64,000 bases of DNA from positions 53,513 to 117,512 of the forward strand of contig JAFEFT010000008.1 of NCBI GenBank assembly GCA_018240435.1, in the 5' to 3' direction. Positions 32,087 to 41,404 of the stretch are shown here, one piece after another (the stretch's first letter is position 1; every line of letters begins with the position of its first letter). The notes under the pieces are model-generated. The model saw only the letters and a list, made by a program, of their open reading frames with translations, did not search any database and was not told the origin of the DNA. Source of the stretch: Pseudomonadota bacterium. GTDB lineage: Bacteria > Pseudomonadota > Gammaproteobacteria > Xanthomonadales > Xanthomonadaceae. Made by a program: the position numbers and the translations under genes.

Positions 32087-33454
32087 ATGCGCATCACCTT
32101 CATCGGCGCCGCCGGCGGCACGGTCACCGGCTCGTGTCACCTGCTGGAGGTCGCCGGCAAGCGGGTGCTGCTCGATTGCGGCATGGTGCAAGGTGGCAAG
32201 AGCTCCGACGAGATCAACGCCCAGCCCTTTGCGTTCGATGTCGCGACGATCGACGCGCTGGTGCTCAGCCACGCCCATATCGACCACATCGGTCGCGTGC
32301 CCTTGCTGGTCAAGCGCGGATATCGCGGCCCGATCTTCGCCCAGGCGGCGAGCTGCGATCTGTTGCCGATCATGCTGATCGACTCGGCGCGGCTGGCCGA
32401 GTTCAGCGCGCAGATGGCGCAACGCGACGGCGACGACGATGCCCAGCCGTTGTACGACGAGAGCGACGTCGCCACCACGCAAACGCTGCTGCGGCCATTG
32501 CGGTACGAGCAGGCCAGCGAGATCCTGCCCGGCGTCAGCGTGACCTTGCACGAGGCCGGCCACATCCTCGGCTCGGCGATGGTCGAGATCCACGGTGACG
32601 GCAGGACGCTGCTGTTCACCGGCGATGTCGGCATGAAAAACACCCCGATCCTGCGCGACCCGGCGCCGCCACCCCGCGCCGACCTGATCTTGATGGAATC
32701 GACCTACGGCGATCGCAACCATCGCGACCGCATGGCCACCGTCGCCGAGCTCGGCGAGATCTTCGCCAAGGCGGCCAGGGATGGCGGCAACGTGATCATC
32801 CCGGCGTTCGCGGTCGGTCGCAGCCAGGAATTGCTGTACTGGTTCGCGCAGCATTACGACGACTGGAAGCTCGTGCGCTGGCGGGTGTTCCTCGACAGCC
32901 CGATGGCGGCCAAGGTGATGGGCGTCTACGATCGTCACGAAAACTTGTTCGACCCCGATGCGGTGAAAGTCTGGGCCGGGCGCATCGAGCCGTTCGCGTT
33001 GCCAAACCTCGGCATCACCGCCGATGCCAACGACAGCAAGGCGATCAACCGCATCCACGGCGGCGCCATCGTCATCGCCGGCTCGGGCATGGCCAATGGC
33101 GGGCGCGTGCGCCATCACCTCGCCAACAATCTGCCCAACCCGAAGTCGCACGTGATCTTCGTCGGCTATCAAGCCGAAGGAACGCTCGGGCGCCTGCTGG
33201 TGAACGGCCTCAAGCGGGTGCGGATGTTTGGCCAGGAGCTCACCGTCCGCGCCCAGATCCATACCGTCGGCGGGCTGTCGGCGCATGCCGACCAGCAGGC
33301 GCTGCTGGAATGGTATGCGGCCAGCCCCAACCACCCGCCGGTGGCCCTGGTGCACGGCGAGAACCCGGCGCGCGAGACGCTGGACGGCAAATTGGAAAAG
33401 CAATTCGGCATCGCGGTGACGCTGTCGCAACCAGGGCTGACGCTGGACGTGTGA
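32087..33454 (+). CDS. Beta-CASP metallo-beta-lactamase-fold RNA nuclease
   Basis: A 455-residue protein. The metallo-beta-lactamase motif is SHAHIDHIGR, with later ligands in EAGHILGSAM and LLFTGDVGM. The inserted beta-CASP domain has the NVIIPAFAVGRSQELLYWF and IVIAGSGMANGGRVRHHL motifs, and the C-terminal RNA-specificity part carries the final histidine in GLSAHADQQALLEW. The family includes CPSF-73-like endonucleases. A CTGGAGG ribosome-binding site at 32074-32080 fixes the start. The 197 bases upstream, between it and pepO, show nothing recognisable. Confidence 0.92.
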   Translation: MRITFIGAAGGTVTGSCHLLEVAGKRVLLDCGMVQGGKSSDEINAQPFAFDVATIDALVLSHAHIDHIGRVPLLVKRGYRGPIFAQAASCDLLPIMLIDSARLAEFSAQMAQRDGDDDAQPLYDESDVATTQTLLRPLRYEQASEILPGVSVTLHEAGHILGSAMVEIHGDGRTLLFTGDVGMKNTPILRDPAPPPRADLILMESTYGDRNHRDRMATVAELGEIFAKAARDGGNVIIPAFAVGRSQELLYWFAQHYDDWKLVRWRVFLDSPMAAKVMGVYDRHENLFDPDAVKVWAGRIEPFALPNLGITADANDSKAINRIHGGAIVIAGSGMANGGRVRHHLANNLPNPKSHVIFVGYQAEGTLGRLLVNGLKRVRMFGQELTVRAQIHTVGGLSAHADQQALLEWYAASPNHPPVALVHGENPARETLDGKLEKQFGIAVTLSQPGLTLDV

Positions 33455-33530
33455 CGGCGCCTCGTGGCGGAGCTGACCGTCCGGGCCGCGTCGTGGGAAG
33501 ATCGCGCCTTCGCCATCCGAAACGGTATCC

Positions 33531-34304
33531 ATGCCACCCACCCGTCCTGCAACCGGCACGCGCACCGGTTTTCGCTACTACGATCTGCTGGTCGGCGGCA
33601 TGGTCGGCGTGCTGCTGTGCGCCAACCTGATCGGGCCGGCGAAGACGTCCGTGCTGCCGGAGAACTGGCCGCTGATCGGCGGCTTGGTATTCGGTACCGG
33701 CAACCTGTTCTTTCCGATCAGCTACATCTTCGACGACGTGCTGACCGAGGTGTACGGCTACGCGCGTGCGCGGCGGGCGACGTGGGCGGCGTTCGGCGCG
33801 CTGGCGTTCGCCTGCGTGATGTCGCAGGTCATCATCCGCATGCCGCTGGCACCAAACGAACCGTTCAACCTGCAGTTGCAGCCGGCGCTGGAGACGGTGT
33901 TCGGCGCCACCTGGCGGATCGCGCTGGCGTCGCTGGTCGGGTTCTGGATCGGTGATTTCGCCAACGCCTGGGTGATGGCGAAAATGAAGCTGTGGACGGC
34001 CGGACGCTGGCTGTGGACGCGCACGATCGGATCGACGGTGGTGGGCGAGGGCATCGACAGCCTCACCTTTTATCCGATCGCCTTCGCCGGCGTCTGGGAG
34101 AGCCAGACGATCGTGCATGTGATCGTCTTCAACTGGACGATGAAGGTGCTGGTCGAGACGGTGTTGACGCCGGTCACCTATGCAGTGGTCGGCTTCCTCA
34201 AACGTCGCGAAAATGCCGACACCTACGACATCGGCACCCGCTTCAACCCTTTCAGCCTGCGCGACGATGGCGATGTGCGCCCGTATCGCGAGCCGGTGCC
34301 ATGA
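33531..34304 (+). CDS. yhhQ: Queuosine precursor transporter, YhhQ/DUF165 family
   Basis: A 257-residue membrane protein with about six helices. The conserved FPISYIFDDVLTEVYGYARAR and GFWIGDFANAWVMAKMK segments are the signature of the VUT/YhhQ family, which imports queuosine precursors (preQ0/preQ1). The basic segment RWLWTRTIGSTVVGEGIDSLTF is also typical. No preQ1 riboswitch can be recognised upstream. It ends 39 bases from the convergent DUF885 gene. Confidence 0.92.
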   Translation: MPPTRPATGTRTGFRYYDLLVGGMVGVLLCANLIGPAKTSVLPENWPLIGGLVFGTGNLFFPISYIFDDVLTEVYGYARARRATWAAFGALAFACVMSQVIIRMPLAPNEPFNLQLQPALETVFGATWRIALASLVGFWIGDFANAWVMAKMKLWTAGRWLWTRTIGSTVVGEGIDSLTFYPIAFAGVWESQTIVHVIVFNWTMKVLVETVLTPVTYAVVGFLKRRENADTYDIGTRFNPFSLRDDGDVRPYREPVP

Positions 34305-34343
34305 GCCTGCAAGGCCGACGCAATGCCGGCACCGCCGCAGGGC

Positions 34344-36170
34344 TCACGGCTTTTGTGCGGCAATCCAGCGGTCGATCTTGTCCTCCAGCACCGCCAGCGG
34401 CAGGGCGCCGTCGTCGAGCACCTGGGTGTGGAACGCACGCACGTCGAATTTCGCGCCCAGTGCCTTCGTCGCGCGTGCGCGCAGCTCGCTGATCTTCATC
34501 TGCCCGGTCTTGTAGGCCAGTGCCTGCGCCGGCATGGCGATGTAGCGCTCGACTTCGGCGGTGACGTCGGTCGGGCTCATCGCCGAGTTGTCGAGCATGT
34601 AGGCGATCGCCTGCTCGCGGCTCCAGCCCATGGCGTGGATGCCGGTGTCCACCACCAGGCGCATGGCGCGGAACTGCTCGTTCTGCAACTGGCCGAACTT
34701 CTGGTACGGGTCGGTGTACATCCCGAGCTCGTAGCCGATGGTCTCGCAATACAGCGCATAGCCTTCGGCGTAGGCATTGAAGCCGCCGAAGCGACGGAAC
34801 ATCGGCAGCCCGGTCTGCTCCTGCTGGATCGAGATCTGGAAGTGGTGGCCGGGGATCGCCTCGTGCAGGAACAGGTCTTCCATGTCCCAGGTCTTGCGCG
34901 AGGGCAGGTCGTAGGTGTTGACGTAGAAGATGCCCGGCCGCTTGCCGTCCATGCTCGGCGGCATGTATTCGCCACCGGCCGCCGACTTGGCGCGGAACGA
35001 TTCGACCGGGCGAATCTCGAATGCCGCTTTGGGCAACAGCGAAAAATCGCGCGGCACGGCCTTCATCACCTTGGCGTAGACGCTGTTGTAACCGTCCAGC
35101 AGCGCCTTTTCGCTCTTGAAGGTGAAGCGCGGGTCGGTCTGCAGGTAATTGAAGAAGGCCTTGAGATCGCCCTTGAACCCCACCTGCTGGCGCAGCAGGT
35201 CCATCTCGTGCTTGATGCGCGCCACTTCCGCGACGCCGATGGCGTGGATCTGCTCGGGCGTCTGGTCGGTGGTGGTCTGCATGCGCACGTCGTAGGCGTA
35301 CCAGGCCTTGCCGTCGGGCAATGCCGACAGACCGACGGTGGCGCGGGTGTGGGCCATGTAGTCGTTGGCGATGTAGTCGCGCAGGCGCTTGTAGGACGGC
35401 ATCAGCTGGTCGGCGATCAGCTGCCGGTACGCGGCGGTCAGGCGCTCGCGGTCGGCGGCGCTGAAGGTCTTGGGCATGTTCCGGATCGGGCCCCAGAATT
35501 CGCTGTCCTCGGGCTTGTCCTTGATCACCGCATCGAGTTGCGGCACCACCTTCACCATCAGCACCCGCGGCTGGACGATGCCTTTGCGCACGCCCTCGCG
35601 CATGTTGGCGATCGCCTGATCGTAGAGCGCCGGGATCTTGCCCGCGCGTGCCAGCCAGTTGTCGTAATCCTTGACCGTGGCGAACGGTTGTGCGTTGGTG
35701 CCCGAGCCCAGTTGCACCGCCATCAGCGCGATGTTGTTGAACTGGTCGATCGGCAGCAGTTCGCCGGGGAAGCCCTCGCCGTCGACGGCGTCCTGCTGCT
35801 GCTTGACGAAGATCTGGTAGGACAGCAACGCCTGCCCGCTCAAACCATCGGAACCCACGGCCTTGACCTTGGCCAGCCATTGCTCGTTGAAGCGGTTGGT
35901 CTGGTCGATGTAGTCCGGGCTGAGCATGTTCGGCAACTGGTCGTTGTAGCGCGGGTCGCCGATGAAGGTGGCCATCACCGGGTTGAGCTTGAGCTGTTCC
36001 TCCCAGAACTGCGCGTAGAGCTGGTCGAGCTGCGCGGCCTTGCTGCTGGCTGGCGCGGCGGCGGGTGTGGCGCTGGCGGTCGTCGCGGTGTCCTGCGCGA
36101 GTGCGGGCGCGGCCGTCAGCGTGGCGGCGATGGCGACGATGAGTGCGACGGCGATTCTGGAACGGTGCAT
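34344..36170 (-). CDS. DUF885 family exported metallopeptidase-like protein
   Basis: A 608-residue protein. A signal peptide ([21 protein letters not shown]) precedes a long helical domain of the DUF885 type. A metal-binding motif, [11 protein letters not shown], in the second half together with [17 protein letters not shown] and [21 protein letters not shown] is characteristic of the family, whose members behave like M3/M2-related peptidases. The substrate is unknown. The ATG at 36170 is chosen because it starts a proper signal peptide; the frame is open further upstream. Confidence 0.88.
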   Translation of the reverse strand: MHRSRIAVALIVAIAATLTAAPALAQDTATTASATPAAAPASSKAAQLDQLYAQFWEEQLKLNPVMATFIGDPRYNDQLPNMLSPDYIDQTNRFNEQWLAKVKAVGSDGLSGQALLSYQIFVKQQQDAVDGEGFPGELLPIDQFNNIALMAVQLGSGTNAQPFATVKDYDNWLARAGKIPALYDQAIANMREGVRKGIVQPRVLMVKVVPQLDAVIKDKPEDSEFWGPIRNMPKTFSAADRERLTAAYRQLIADQLMPSYKRLRDYIANDYMAHTRATVGLSALPDGKAWYAYDVRMQTTTDQTPEQIHAIGVAEVARIKHEMDLLRQQVGFKGDLKAFFNYLQTDPRFTFKSEKALLDGYNSVYAKVMKAVPRDFSLLPKAAFEIRPVESFRAKSAAGGEYMPPSMDGKRPGIFYVNTYDLPSRKTWDMEDLFLHEAIPGHHFQISIQQEQTGLPMFRRFGGFNAYAEGYALYCETIGYELGMYTDPYQKFGQLQNEQFRAMRLVVDTGIHAMGWSREQAIAYMLDNSAMSPTDVTAEVERYIAMPAQALAYKTGQMKISELRARATKALGAKFDVRAFHTQVLDDGALPLAVLEDKIDRWIAAQKP

Positions 36171-36376
36171 CGGATGTCCCCTGCGGTGGGTGGAACGGCG
36201 AGTCATCGTCGCCGAGGGCGATCGGACGCGCACGGGCCGAAGGTCATGGGATCGTTTGGCGGTCCGGTGCTGGTCGCGCCCGGAGATCGACGCCGGTCGT
36301 GCCGTCGTCGTGTTCGGTTGCGATGGCCGCGCGCATCCGCCGATTGCTATGCTCCCACCTTGCCCCGGAGTCGCCG

Positions 36377-37147
36377 ATGAAGCCATCGCCACGCATCGCT
36401 TTCCTGGCCAGTCGCGCCCCCGATGCGCAGGCGGCGCTGGCCACCCTGCAAGCCGAGCACGGCCAGCGCGATCCGGGCGAGGCCGACGTGCTGTGCGTGC
36501 TCGGCGGCGATGGCTTCATGCTGCGCACCTTGCACCGCTACGGCCCGCATGGGGTGCCGGTGTATGGCATGAAGCTCGGCACTGTCGGCTTTCTGATGAA
36601 CCATTTCACGCCCGAGCACCTGCACGAGCGCATCGCGGCGGCGCATCCGGCGCACCTGCATCCGCTGGCGATGGAGGCGGTGACCGAAGCCGGCGCCACC
36701 TTCCGCTCGCTGGCCTACAACGAGGTGTCGCTGCTGCGGCAAACGCGGCAGGCGGCGCATTTGCGCATCCATCTCAATGACCGCGCGCGGCTGGACGAAT
36801 TGGTGTGCGATGGCGTGCTGGTCGCCACACCGGCCGGCAGCACCGCCTACAACTTTTCCGCACATGGCCCCATTCTGCCGCTGGGCTCGAACGTGATCGC
36901 GCTCACCCCGATCGCCGCCTTCCGCCCACGGCGCTGGCGCGGCGCCTTGCTGCGTGCCGATACCGTGGTGCGCTTCGAGGTGCTCGATCCGGACAAACGG
37001 CCGATGAGCGCCACGGCCGACTCGCACGAGGTTCGCGACGTCATCGAAGTGACCGTGCGCGAATCGCGCGAACATGCGGTGACCTTGCTGTTCGATCCCG
37101 AGCACAATCTCGAAGAGCGGATCATCGCCGAGCAGTTCGTCGGCTGA
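36377..37147 (+). CDS. nadK: NAD kinase
   Basis: A 256-residue protein. The catalytic GGDG motif is in [18 protein letters not shown]; further conserved regions are [30 protein letters not shown] and [22 protein letters not shown]. The [11 protein letters not shown] ending of the sugar-binding region matches the shorter NAD kinases of Xanthomonads and Alphaproteobacteria rather than the 290-residue E. coli type. It makes NADP from NAD and ATP. The 206 bases upstream contain no gene. Confidence 0.92.
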   Translation: MKPSPRIAFLASRAPDAQAALATLQAEHGQRDPGEADVLCVLGGDGFMLRTLHRYGPHGVPVYGMKLGTVGFLMNHFTPEHLHERIAAAHPAHLHPLAMEAVTEAGATFRSLAYNEVSLLRQTRQAAHLRIHLNDRARLDELVCDGVLVATPAGSTAYNFSAHGPILPLGSNVIALTPIAAFRPRRWRGALLRADTVVRFEVLDPDKRPMSATADSHEVRDVIEVTVRESREHAVTLLFDPEHNLEERIIAEQFVG

Positions 37148-37186
37148 GTGCCGCGCTGCTCTCGTGCCGGCGCGTCCGGCCGGCTG

Positions 37187-38929
37187 TCAGGGTCGCTGGC
37201 CGGCCGTGACCGCCGTCCGTACCGGCCGCGCGAACTCGAGCGCGTCCTGCACCGCCACCGCATCCAGACGGGCGAGGATCGGTTCAAGCGCGACCTCGTA
37301 GTTGCGCCAGCGTGCGAGGCTGCGTGCATGCACCGGTTCGCGCACCTGCATGCGGCTGGCGGTGGCGACGTAGCCCTGCTGCTGCGCGAAAGCCACCACG
37401 TCCGGATGCCATTGCAGATCCATCGCCGCCAGCAGTCGGCGAAGTTCGCGCTCGGGATCGGCGACGATATCCTCGTACCGCACTTCGAGCAGGCGCTCGC
37501 CCAGCATCGCCCGCCAATGGCGCAGCATGCGCCGATGCTGCTCGATGCGGTGGGCGATGTGGCGCAGTTCGTTGATCCAGCCGGCGTGCCCGGTGAACTG
37601 CGAGAACCAGCAGGAGATGGCGACATCGCGCGGGTCGCGCTGGATGTGCACGATCCTGCCAGCCGGAAAGGTCAGCGCCAGCCAGCCGGCGATCAGGTAG
37701 TTGTCGGGCATCTTGTCGACGATGCGCTCGGCGTCGGTCGGCAGGCCCAGATGGCGGACACGATCGTCGAGGCGTTGCGCATGCCACGCCGCCGCGTCGG
37801 CGATGTGGCTGCCAGTCAAGCCATGATGAGAACCGCCGGCGGTGGCCAGCGCCCGCTTCCAGGCATCACCGGCGAATTTCTGCTCGCCCACGCCGACCAC
37901 GCACGGATGGGCGGCGAACATGCGTTCGAGCAAGGTGGTGCCCGAGCGCGGCAGGCCGATCACGAACACCGGTCGGCGGTCATCGCTGCCGACGCCGCGC
38001 AGGCGTTCGAGCCAGCTCGCATCGCATTGCTCGATCAGCAGGCTGACGCGCGCCTCGTGGGCGGCCGCATCGTAGCGCTGCGCCGGCGGCGTTGCCTCCA
38101 TCGCCAGGGCGTTGGTGCGGGCGATGTAGCGCCACGCCGCCGGATATTCGCCGACGCGGTCGTAGTGCTTGGCCAATGCGTGATGCAAACGGGCCTGTAC
38201 GTGGATGGACGGCTTGGCGTCGAGCGCGCGCCGCGCCGCCGTCAGCAAGCCGTTGTCCAGGCGACCGCCTTCGAGTTCGCCCAAGCCCCAGATCGCGTCG
38301 GGATTGCCCGGATCGATCCGCAGCACGTCGCGAAAATGGGCGCGCGCCGTGTCGGCGTCACCGCGCCCGGACGCCAGCCCGCCCAACTCCACCCGCACCC
38401 ACGCATCGTGCGGGCACATCGTCCGGTAGGCCTCGAACGCGGCCTGGGCCTCGGCCAGGTATTCGCCATTGACCAGCATCTTGGCCTGCACTGCGCGCAG
38501 GCCGGCGTGCTGCGGGTGGGCGGCGACCAAGGCCGCCATCAGATCGCAGGCGACATCGTTGTCGGCCACTTCGAGCACGATGCTCTCCAGCCAGCCGCCA
38601 GGCTTGCCGCAGCGGTGGTCGACGGCAAGCGCACGCCTGAACAGTTCGGTCGCCTGCGCCGGCTGCTTGCGCAACAGGCTCACCCGGGCCCAGCCGCACA
38701 GCAAGCGCAGGTCGGCAGGCAGCAAACGCGATGCGATCCGGTAGCGAGCGTCGGCGTCGTCGCCGCGCCCGGCGAGCACCAGCAGGTTGCCGACGGCGTT
38801 GAGCACGCTGACGTCGCTCGGGGCGGCGCGGTTGGCGCGTTCGAGGTAGGGCAGGGCGTCGTCGAAACGTCCTTCGCGCGCAAGTTCCAGGCCGGTTGCC
38901 GCGTCCGATCCGTTCGTCGCCATGGGCAT
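37187..38929 (-). CDS. Tetratricopeptide-repeat sulfotransferase
   Basis: A 580-residue protein. The N-terminal ~300 residues are helical repeats of TPR type (REGRFDDALPYLERANRAAP, RYRIASRLLPADLRLLCGWA, QAAFEAYRTMCPHDAWVRVE). The C-terminal part is a sulfotransferase: the PAPS 5'-phosphosulfate loop PVFVIGLPRSGTTLLERMF (about residue 320) and the 3'-phosphate motif IVHIQRDPRDVAISCWF. Fusions of this type are frequent in Lysobacterales; their substrates are not known. No PAPS-synthesis genes are adjacent. MPMATNGS offers two starts six bases apart. Confidence 0.9.
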   Translation of the reverse strand: MPMATNGSDAATGLELAREGRFDDALPYLERANRAAPSDVSVLNAVGNLLVLAGRGDDADARYRIASRLLPADLRLLCGWARVSLLRKQPAQATELFRRALAVDHRCGKPGGWLESIVLEVADNDVACDLMAALVAAHPQHAGLRAVQAKMLVNGEYLAEAQAAFEAYRTMCPHDAWVRVELGGLASGRGDADTARAHFRDVLRIDPGNPDAIWGLGELEGGRLDNGLLTAARRALDAKPSIHVQARLHHALAKHYDRVGEYPAAWRYIARTNALAMEATPPAQRYDAAAHEARVSLLIEQCDASWLERLRGVGSDDRRPVFVIGLPRSGTTLLERMFAAHPCVVGVGEQKFAGDAWKRALATAGGSHHGLTGSHIADAAAWHAQRLDDRVRHLGLPTDAERIVDKMPDNYLIAGWLALTFPAGRIVHIQRDPRDVAISCWFSQFTGHAGWINELRHIAHRIEQHRRMLRHWRAMLGERLLEVRYEDIVADPERELRRLLAAMDLQWHPDVVAFAQQQGYVATASRMQVREPVHARSLARWRNYEVALEPILARLDAVAVQDALEFARPVRTAVTAGQRP

Positions 38930-39077
38930 TCCAGATCGCGATCGGGAGCCGGTAGTGGGTGCCGGTTACCGAATGTGATTGTTTCAATGGATTCAAGCAG
39001 CCGCTCCGTTAGAAAATCCTGTGCCGGGCGGCTTTCCCGACGAACGGCGGAGCTGACTACCCCTGATCCTCAGTCAC

Positions 39078-39214
39078 GTCATTGACCGGCTTTCCCGCTG
39101 CAAGGAACGTCCGCGAAGGCGGAAAGCGCGTCTCGACCGTCGAAGGCTGGCCATCCACGTTGATGATGGACTTTCCCGAAGACCGTGGATCCCCGCCTTC
39201 GCGGGGATGACGAG
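39078..39214. repeat. 137-bp dispersed repeat, copy B
   Basis: Same length and order as 18840-18976: starts GTCATTGACCGGCTT, ends with the ATCCCCGC-CTTC-GCGGGGAT hairpin and GACGAG. It lies in the 495-base gap between the sulfotransferase start and the 5'-nucleotidase, where no gene is visible. Confidence 0.85.
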
Positions 39215-39247
39215 TTGCATGGCGATGCCCGCGTGGCCGTTCCTGCG

Positions 39248-39280
39248 ACCGTGGATCCCCGCCTTCGCGGGGATGACGAG
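39248..39280. repeat. Extra copy of the GGATCCCCGC..GCGGGGAT hairpin
   Basis: Repeats the final hairpin segment of the 137-bp element immediately downstream of copy B: ACCGTGGATCCCCGCC, TTCG, CGGGGATGACGAG. Further on, CTGAGAGTCAGGGCTAAT (39321-39338) is the reverse complement of sequence flanking copy A at about 18822-18839. Confidence 0.75.
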
Positions 39281-39424
39281 CCTGAGCCGTACGGCACGGC
39301 GTTGTGACTCTCGTGCCCGGCTGAGAGTCAGGGCTAATCCGGACGGCGGGTGACCACGCCTGCGAGGGCGCATCGTCGACGCCCCGTCTCGCCGTTTGAG
39401 ACGCAACCGCGCGATACTTCCGGC

Positions 39425-40342
39425 ATGGATACCGAAACTCCCGGCCAGCTGGTCGTCGCCATTACCGCTCGCGCCCTGTTCGACCTCGAAGACAGCCACG
39501 AGGTGTTCGAACGCGATGGCGTGCGCGCCTACGCCGAATTCCAGCGTTCGCGCGAGAACGAGGTGCTGCGCCCCGGCATCGCCTTCGGCCTGGTGCGCAA
39601 GCTGGCGGCGATCAACGACGGCGCGCCCGCCGGTGCGCCGCGCACCGAGGTCGTGTTGCTGTCGCGCAATTCGTCCGACACCGGCTTGCGCATCTTCAAT
39701 TCCATCGAGCACTACGGGCTGGGGATCGTGCGCGCGGTGTTCACCGCCGGCGAGCCGACCGATCCGTACATCGAGCCGTTCGGTGCGCATTTGTTCCTGT
39801 CAGCGAATCCGGATTCGGTGCGACGCGCGCTCGAGCGCGGCATCGCTGCCGCAACCTTGCTGCCCGAACGCGAGGGCGACCCGACTTCGCCGGCGCCGCA
39901 GCAACCGCAGTTGCGCATCGCCTTCGACGGCGACGCGGTGATCTTCGGCGACGAATCGCAGCGCATCGCCACCGAGCAGGGGCTGGATGCGTTCTCGCGC
40001 AACGAGGCGAAGCTCGCGCACACGCCGATGTCGGGCGGGCCGTTCAAGGGTTTTCTCGCCGCCCTGCATCGCTTGCAGCAGGCATTTCCGCCCGATGATT
40101 CACCGATTCGCACGGCGCTGGTCACCGCCCGTTCGGCACCGGCGCACAAGCGGGTGATCCTCACCTTGCGCGAATGGGGCGTGCGTCTGGACGAGGCGCT
40201 GTTCCTCGGTGGCCGTGACAAGGGTCCGTTCCTGCACGCCTTCGGTGCCGACATCTTCTTCGACGATTCGCGTCACAACATCGACAACGCGCGCCTGCAC
40301 GTCGCCGCCGGGCATGTGCCGCACGGCGTGGCCAACGAGTGA
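39425..40342 (+). CDS. Cytosolic 5'-nucleotidase I family protein
   Basis: A 305-residue protein matching the cN-I type 5'-nucleotidase family (PF06189). The opening VVAITARALFDLEDSHEVFE, the segment VVLLSRNSSDTGLRIFNSIEHYGL, the acidic LRIAFDGDAVIFGDESQRI and the closing FGADIFFDDSRHNIDNA are family landmarks containing the catalytic and metal-binding aspartates of a HAD-like fold. It should dephosphorylate nucleoside monophosphates. The helix-hairpin-helix gene follows after 31 bases. Confidence 0.88.
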   Translation: MDTETPGQLVVAITARALFDLEDSHEVFERDGVRAYAEFQRSRENEVLRPGIAFGLVRKLAAINDGAPAGAPRTEVVLLSRNSSDTGLRIFNSIEHYGLGIVRAVFTAGEPTDPYIEPFGAHLFLSANPDSVRRALERGIAAATLLPEREGDPTSPAPQQPQLRIAFDGDAVIFGDESQRIATEQGLDAFSRNEAKLAHTPMSGGPFKGFLAALHRLQQAFPPDDSPIRTALVTARSAPAHKRVILTLREWGVRLDEALFLGGRDKGPFLHAFGADIFFDDSRHNIDNARLHVAAGHVPHGVANE

Positions 40343-40373
40343 GCGCTGGCGCCGCGCCCAGCGAAGGATTTCC

Positions 40374-40679
40374 ATGCACCCGGACAAAGTCGATCGCGAC
40401 CGACTGCAACGCCTGACCGATCTTCCCAACGTCGGCCCGTCGATCGCCGGTGACCTGCGTTTGCTCGGCTACCGCGAGCCAATGCAACTGATCGGGGTCG
40501 ATCCGTTCGGGCTTTATCGCCGCCTGTGCGAGGCGACGGGGCAGCGTCAGGATCCGTGCGTGCTCGACACCTTCATGGCGATCACCGATTTTCTCGCCGG
40601 CAATCCGCCGCAGCCGTGGTGGGCGTACACCGCAGAGCGCAAGCGCGCGTGGGTGGATGCGGGGATGGATGACGTGTAG
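40374..40679 (+). CDS. Helix-hairpin-helix protein, Cdd1/pathogenicity-locus family
   Basis: A 101-residue protein beginning MHPDKVDRDRLQRLTDLPNVGPSIAGDL. The LPNVGPSIAGDLRLLGY stretch is a helix-hairpin-helix, and GVDPFGLYRRLCEATG, DPCVLDTFMAITDF and PWWAYTAERK match the Cdd1 family (PF11731). The role is unknown; nucleic-acid binding is inferred from the fold. It is probably co-transcribed with the 5'-nucleotidase. Confidence 0.85.
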   Translation: MHPDKVDRDRLQRLTDLPNVGPSIAGDLRLLGYREPMQLIGVDPFGLYRRLCEATGQRQDPCVLDTFMAITDFLAGNPPQPWWAYTAERKRAWVDAGMDDV

Positions 40680-40712
40680 CGCGATGTGAATATGACAGTC
40701 GGCCAGTGCCGA

Positions 40713-41335
40713 TCCTTGTTCCGTTCACCCTGAGCCTGTCGAAGGGCGAGCGCGGGCAGGCCTCGACCGTGGTTCGACAGGCTCACCACGAACGGGTTTT
40801 CCGCGCGCTCGCCACGAACGGATTTCCCGACCCTTGCTCCGTTCGCCCTGAGCCTGTCGAAGGGCGAGCGCGGGCAGACCTCGATCGTGGTTCGACAGGC
40901 TCACCACGAACGGGTTTTCGCGCGCTCGCCGCAAGCGGATTTCCGGCGCGCTCATCACGAACGGATTTTTCGCGCAATCGCCACGAATGAATTTCCCGCG
41001 CGCCTACCACGAGCGGACTTTCCGATCCTTGCTCCGTTCGCCCTGAGCCTGTCGAAGGGCGAGCGCGGGTAGGCCTCGATCGTGGTTCGACAGGCTCACC
41101 ACGAACGGGTTTTCGCGCGCTCACCACGAACGGATTTCCCGCAGGCTCGCCACGAACGGATTACCCGATCCTTGTTCCGTTCACCCTGAGCCAGTCGAAG
41201 GGCGAGCACGGGCAGGCCTCGATCGTGGTTCGACAGGCTCACCACGAACGGATTTCACGCGCGCTCACCACGAACGGATTTTCCGTGCGCTCATCACGAA
41301 CGGATTTTCCGCGCGCTCACCACGAACGGGCTACC
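40713..41335. repeat. Array of four long inverted-repeat units
   Basis: Units of about 85 bases start near 40713, 40831, 41024 and 41168. Each carries TGAGCCTGTCGAAGGGCGAGC and, about 25 bases later, TTCGACAGGCTCACCACGAACG; TGAGCCTGTCGAA and TTCGACAGGCTCA are exact reverse complements (unit 4 has one change, TGAGCCAGTCGAA). Between the units are shorter copies of CACCACGAACGGATTT. The 725-base gap around the array has no gene. Confidence 0.9.
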
Positions 41336-41404
41336 GAGGAACGGATCAAGACGGTGCTCCCTTGGTCTCACCACGCATATCGCCCGGCCGGTGCACGAAG
41401 CACC

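Noticed and set aside
33455-33530. preQ1 riboswitch before yhhQ
   Set aside because: The 76-base gap is GC-rich and lacks the A-rich tail and short stem-loop of preQ1 aptamers.
40713-41335. Possible CRISPR or integron attachment array
   Set aside because: Units are degenerate long inverted repeats with similar, not unique, intervening sequence; no integrase.
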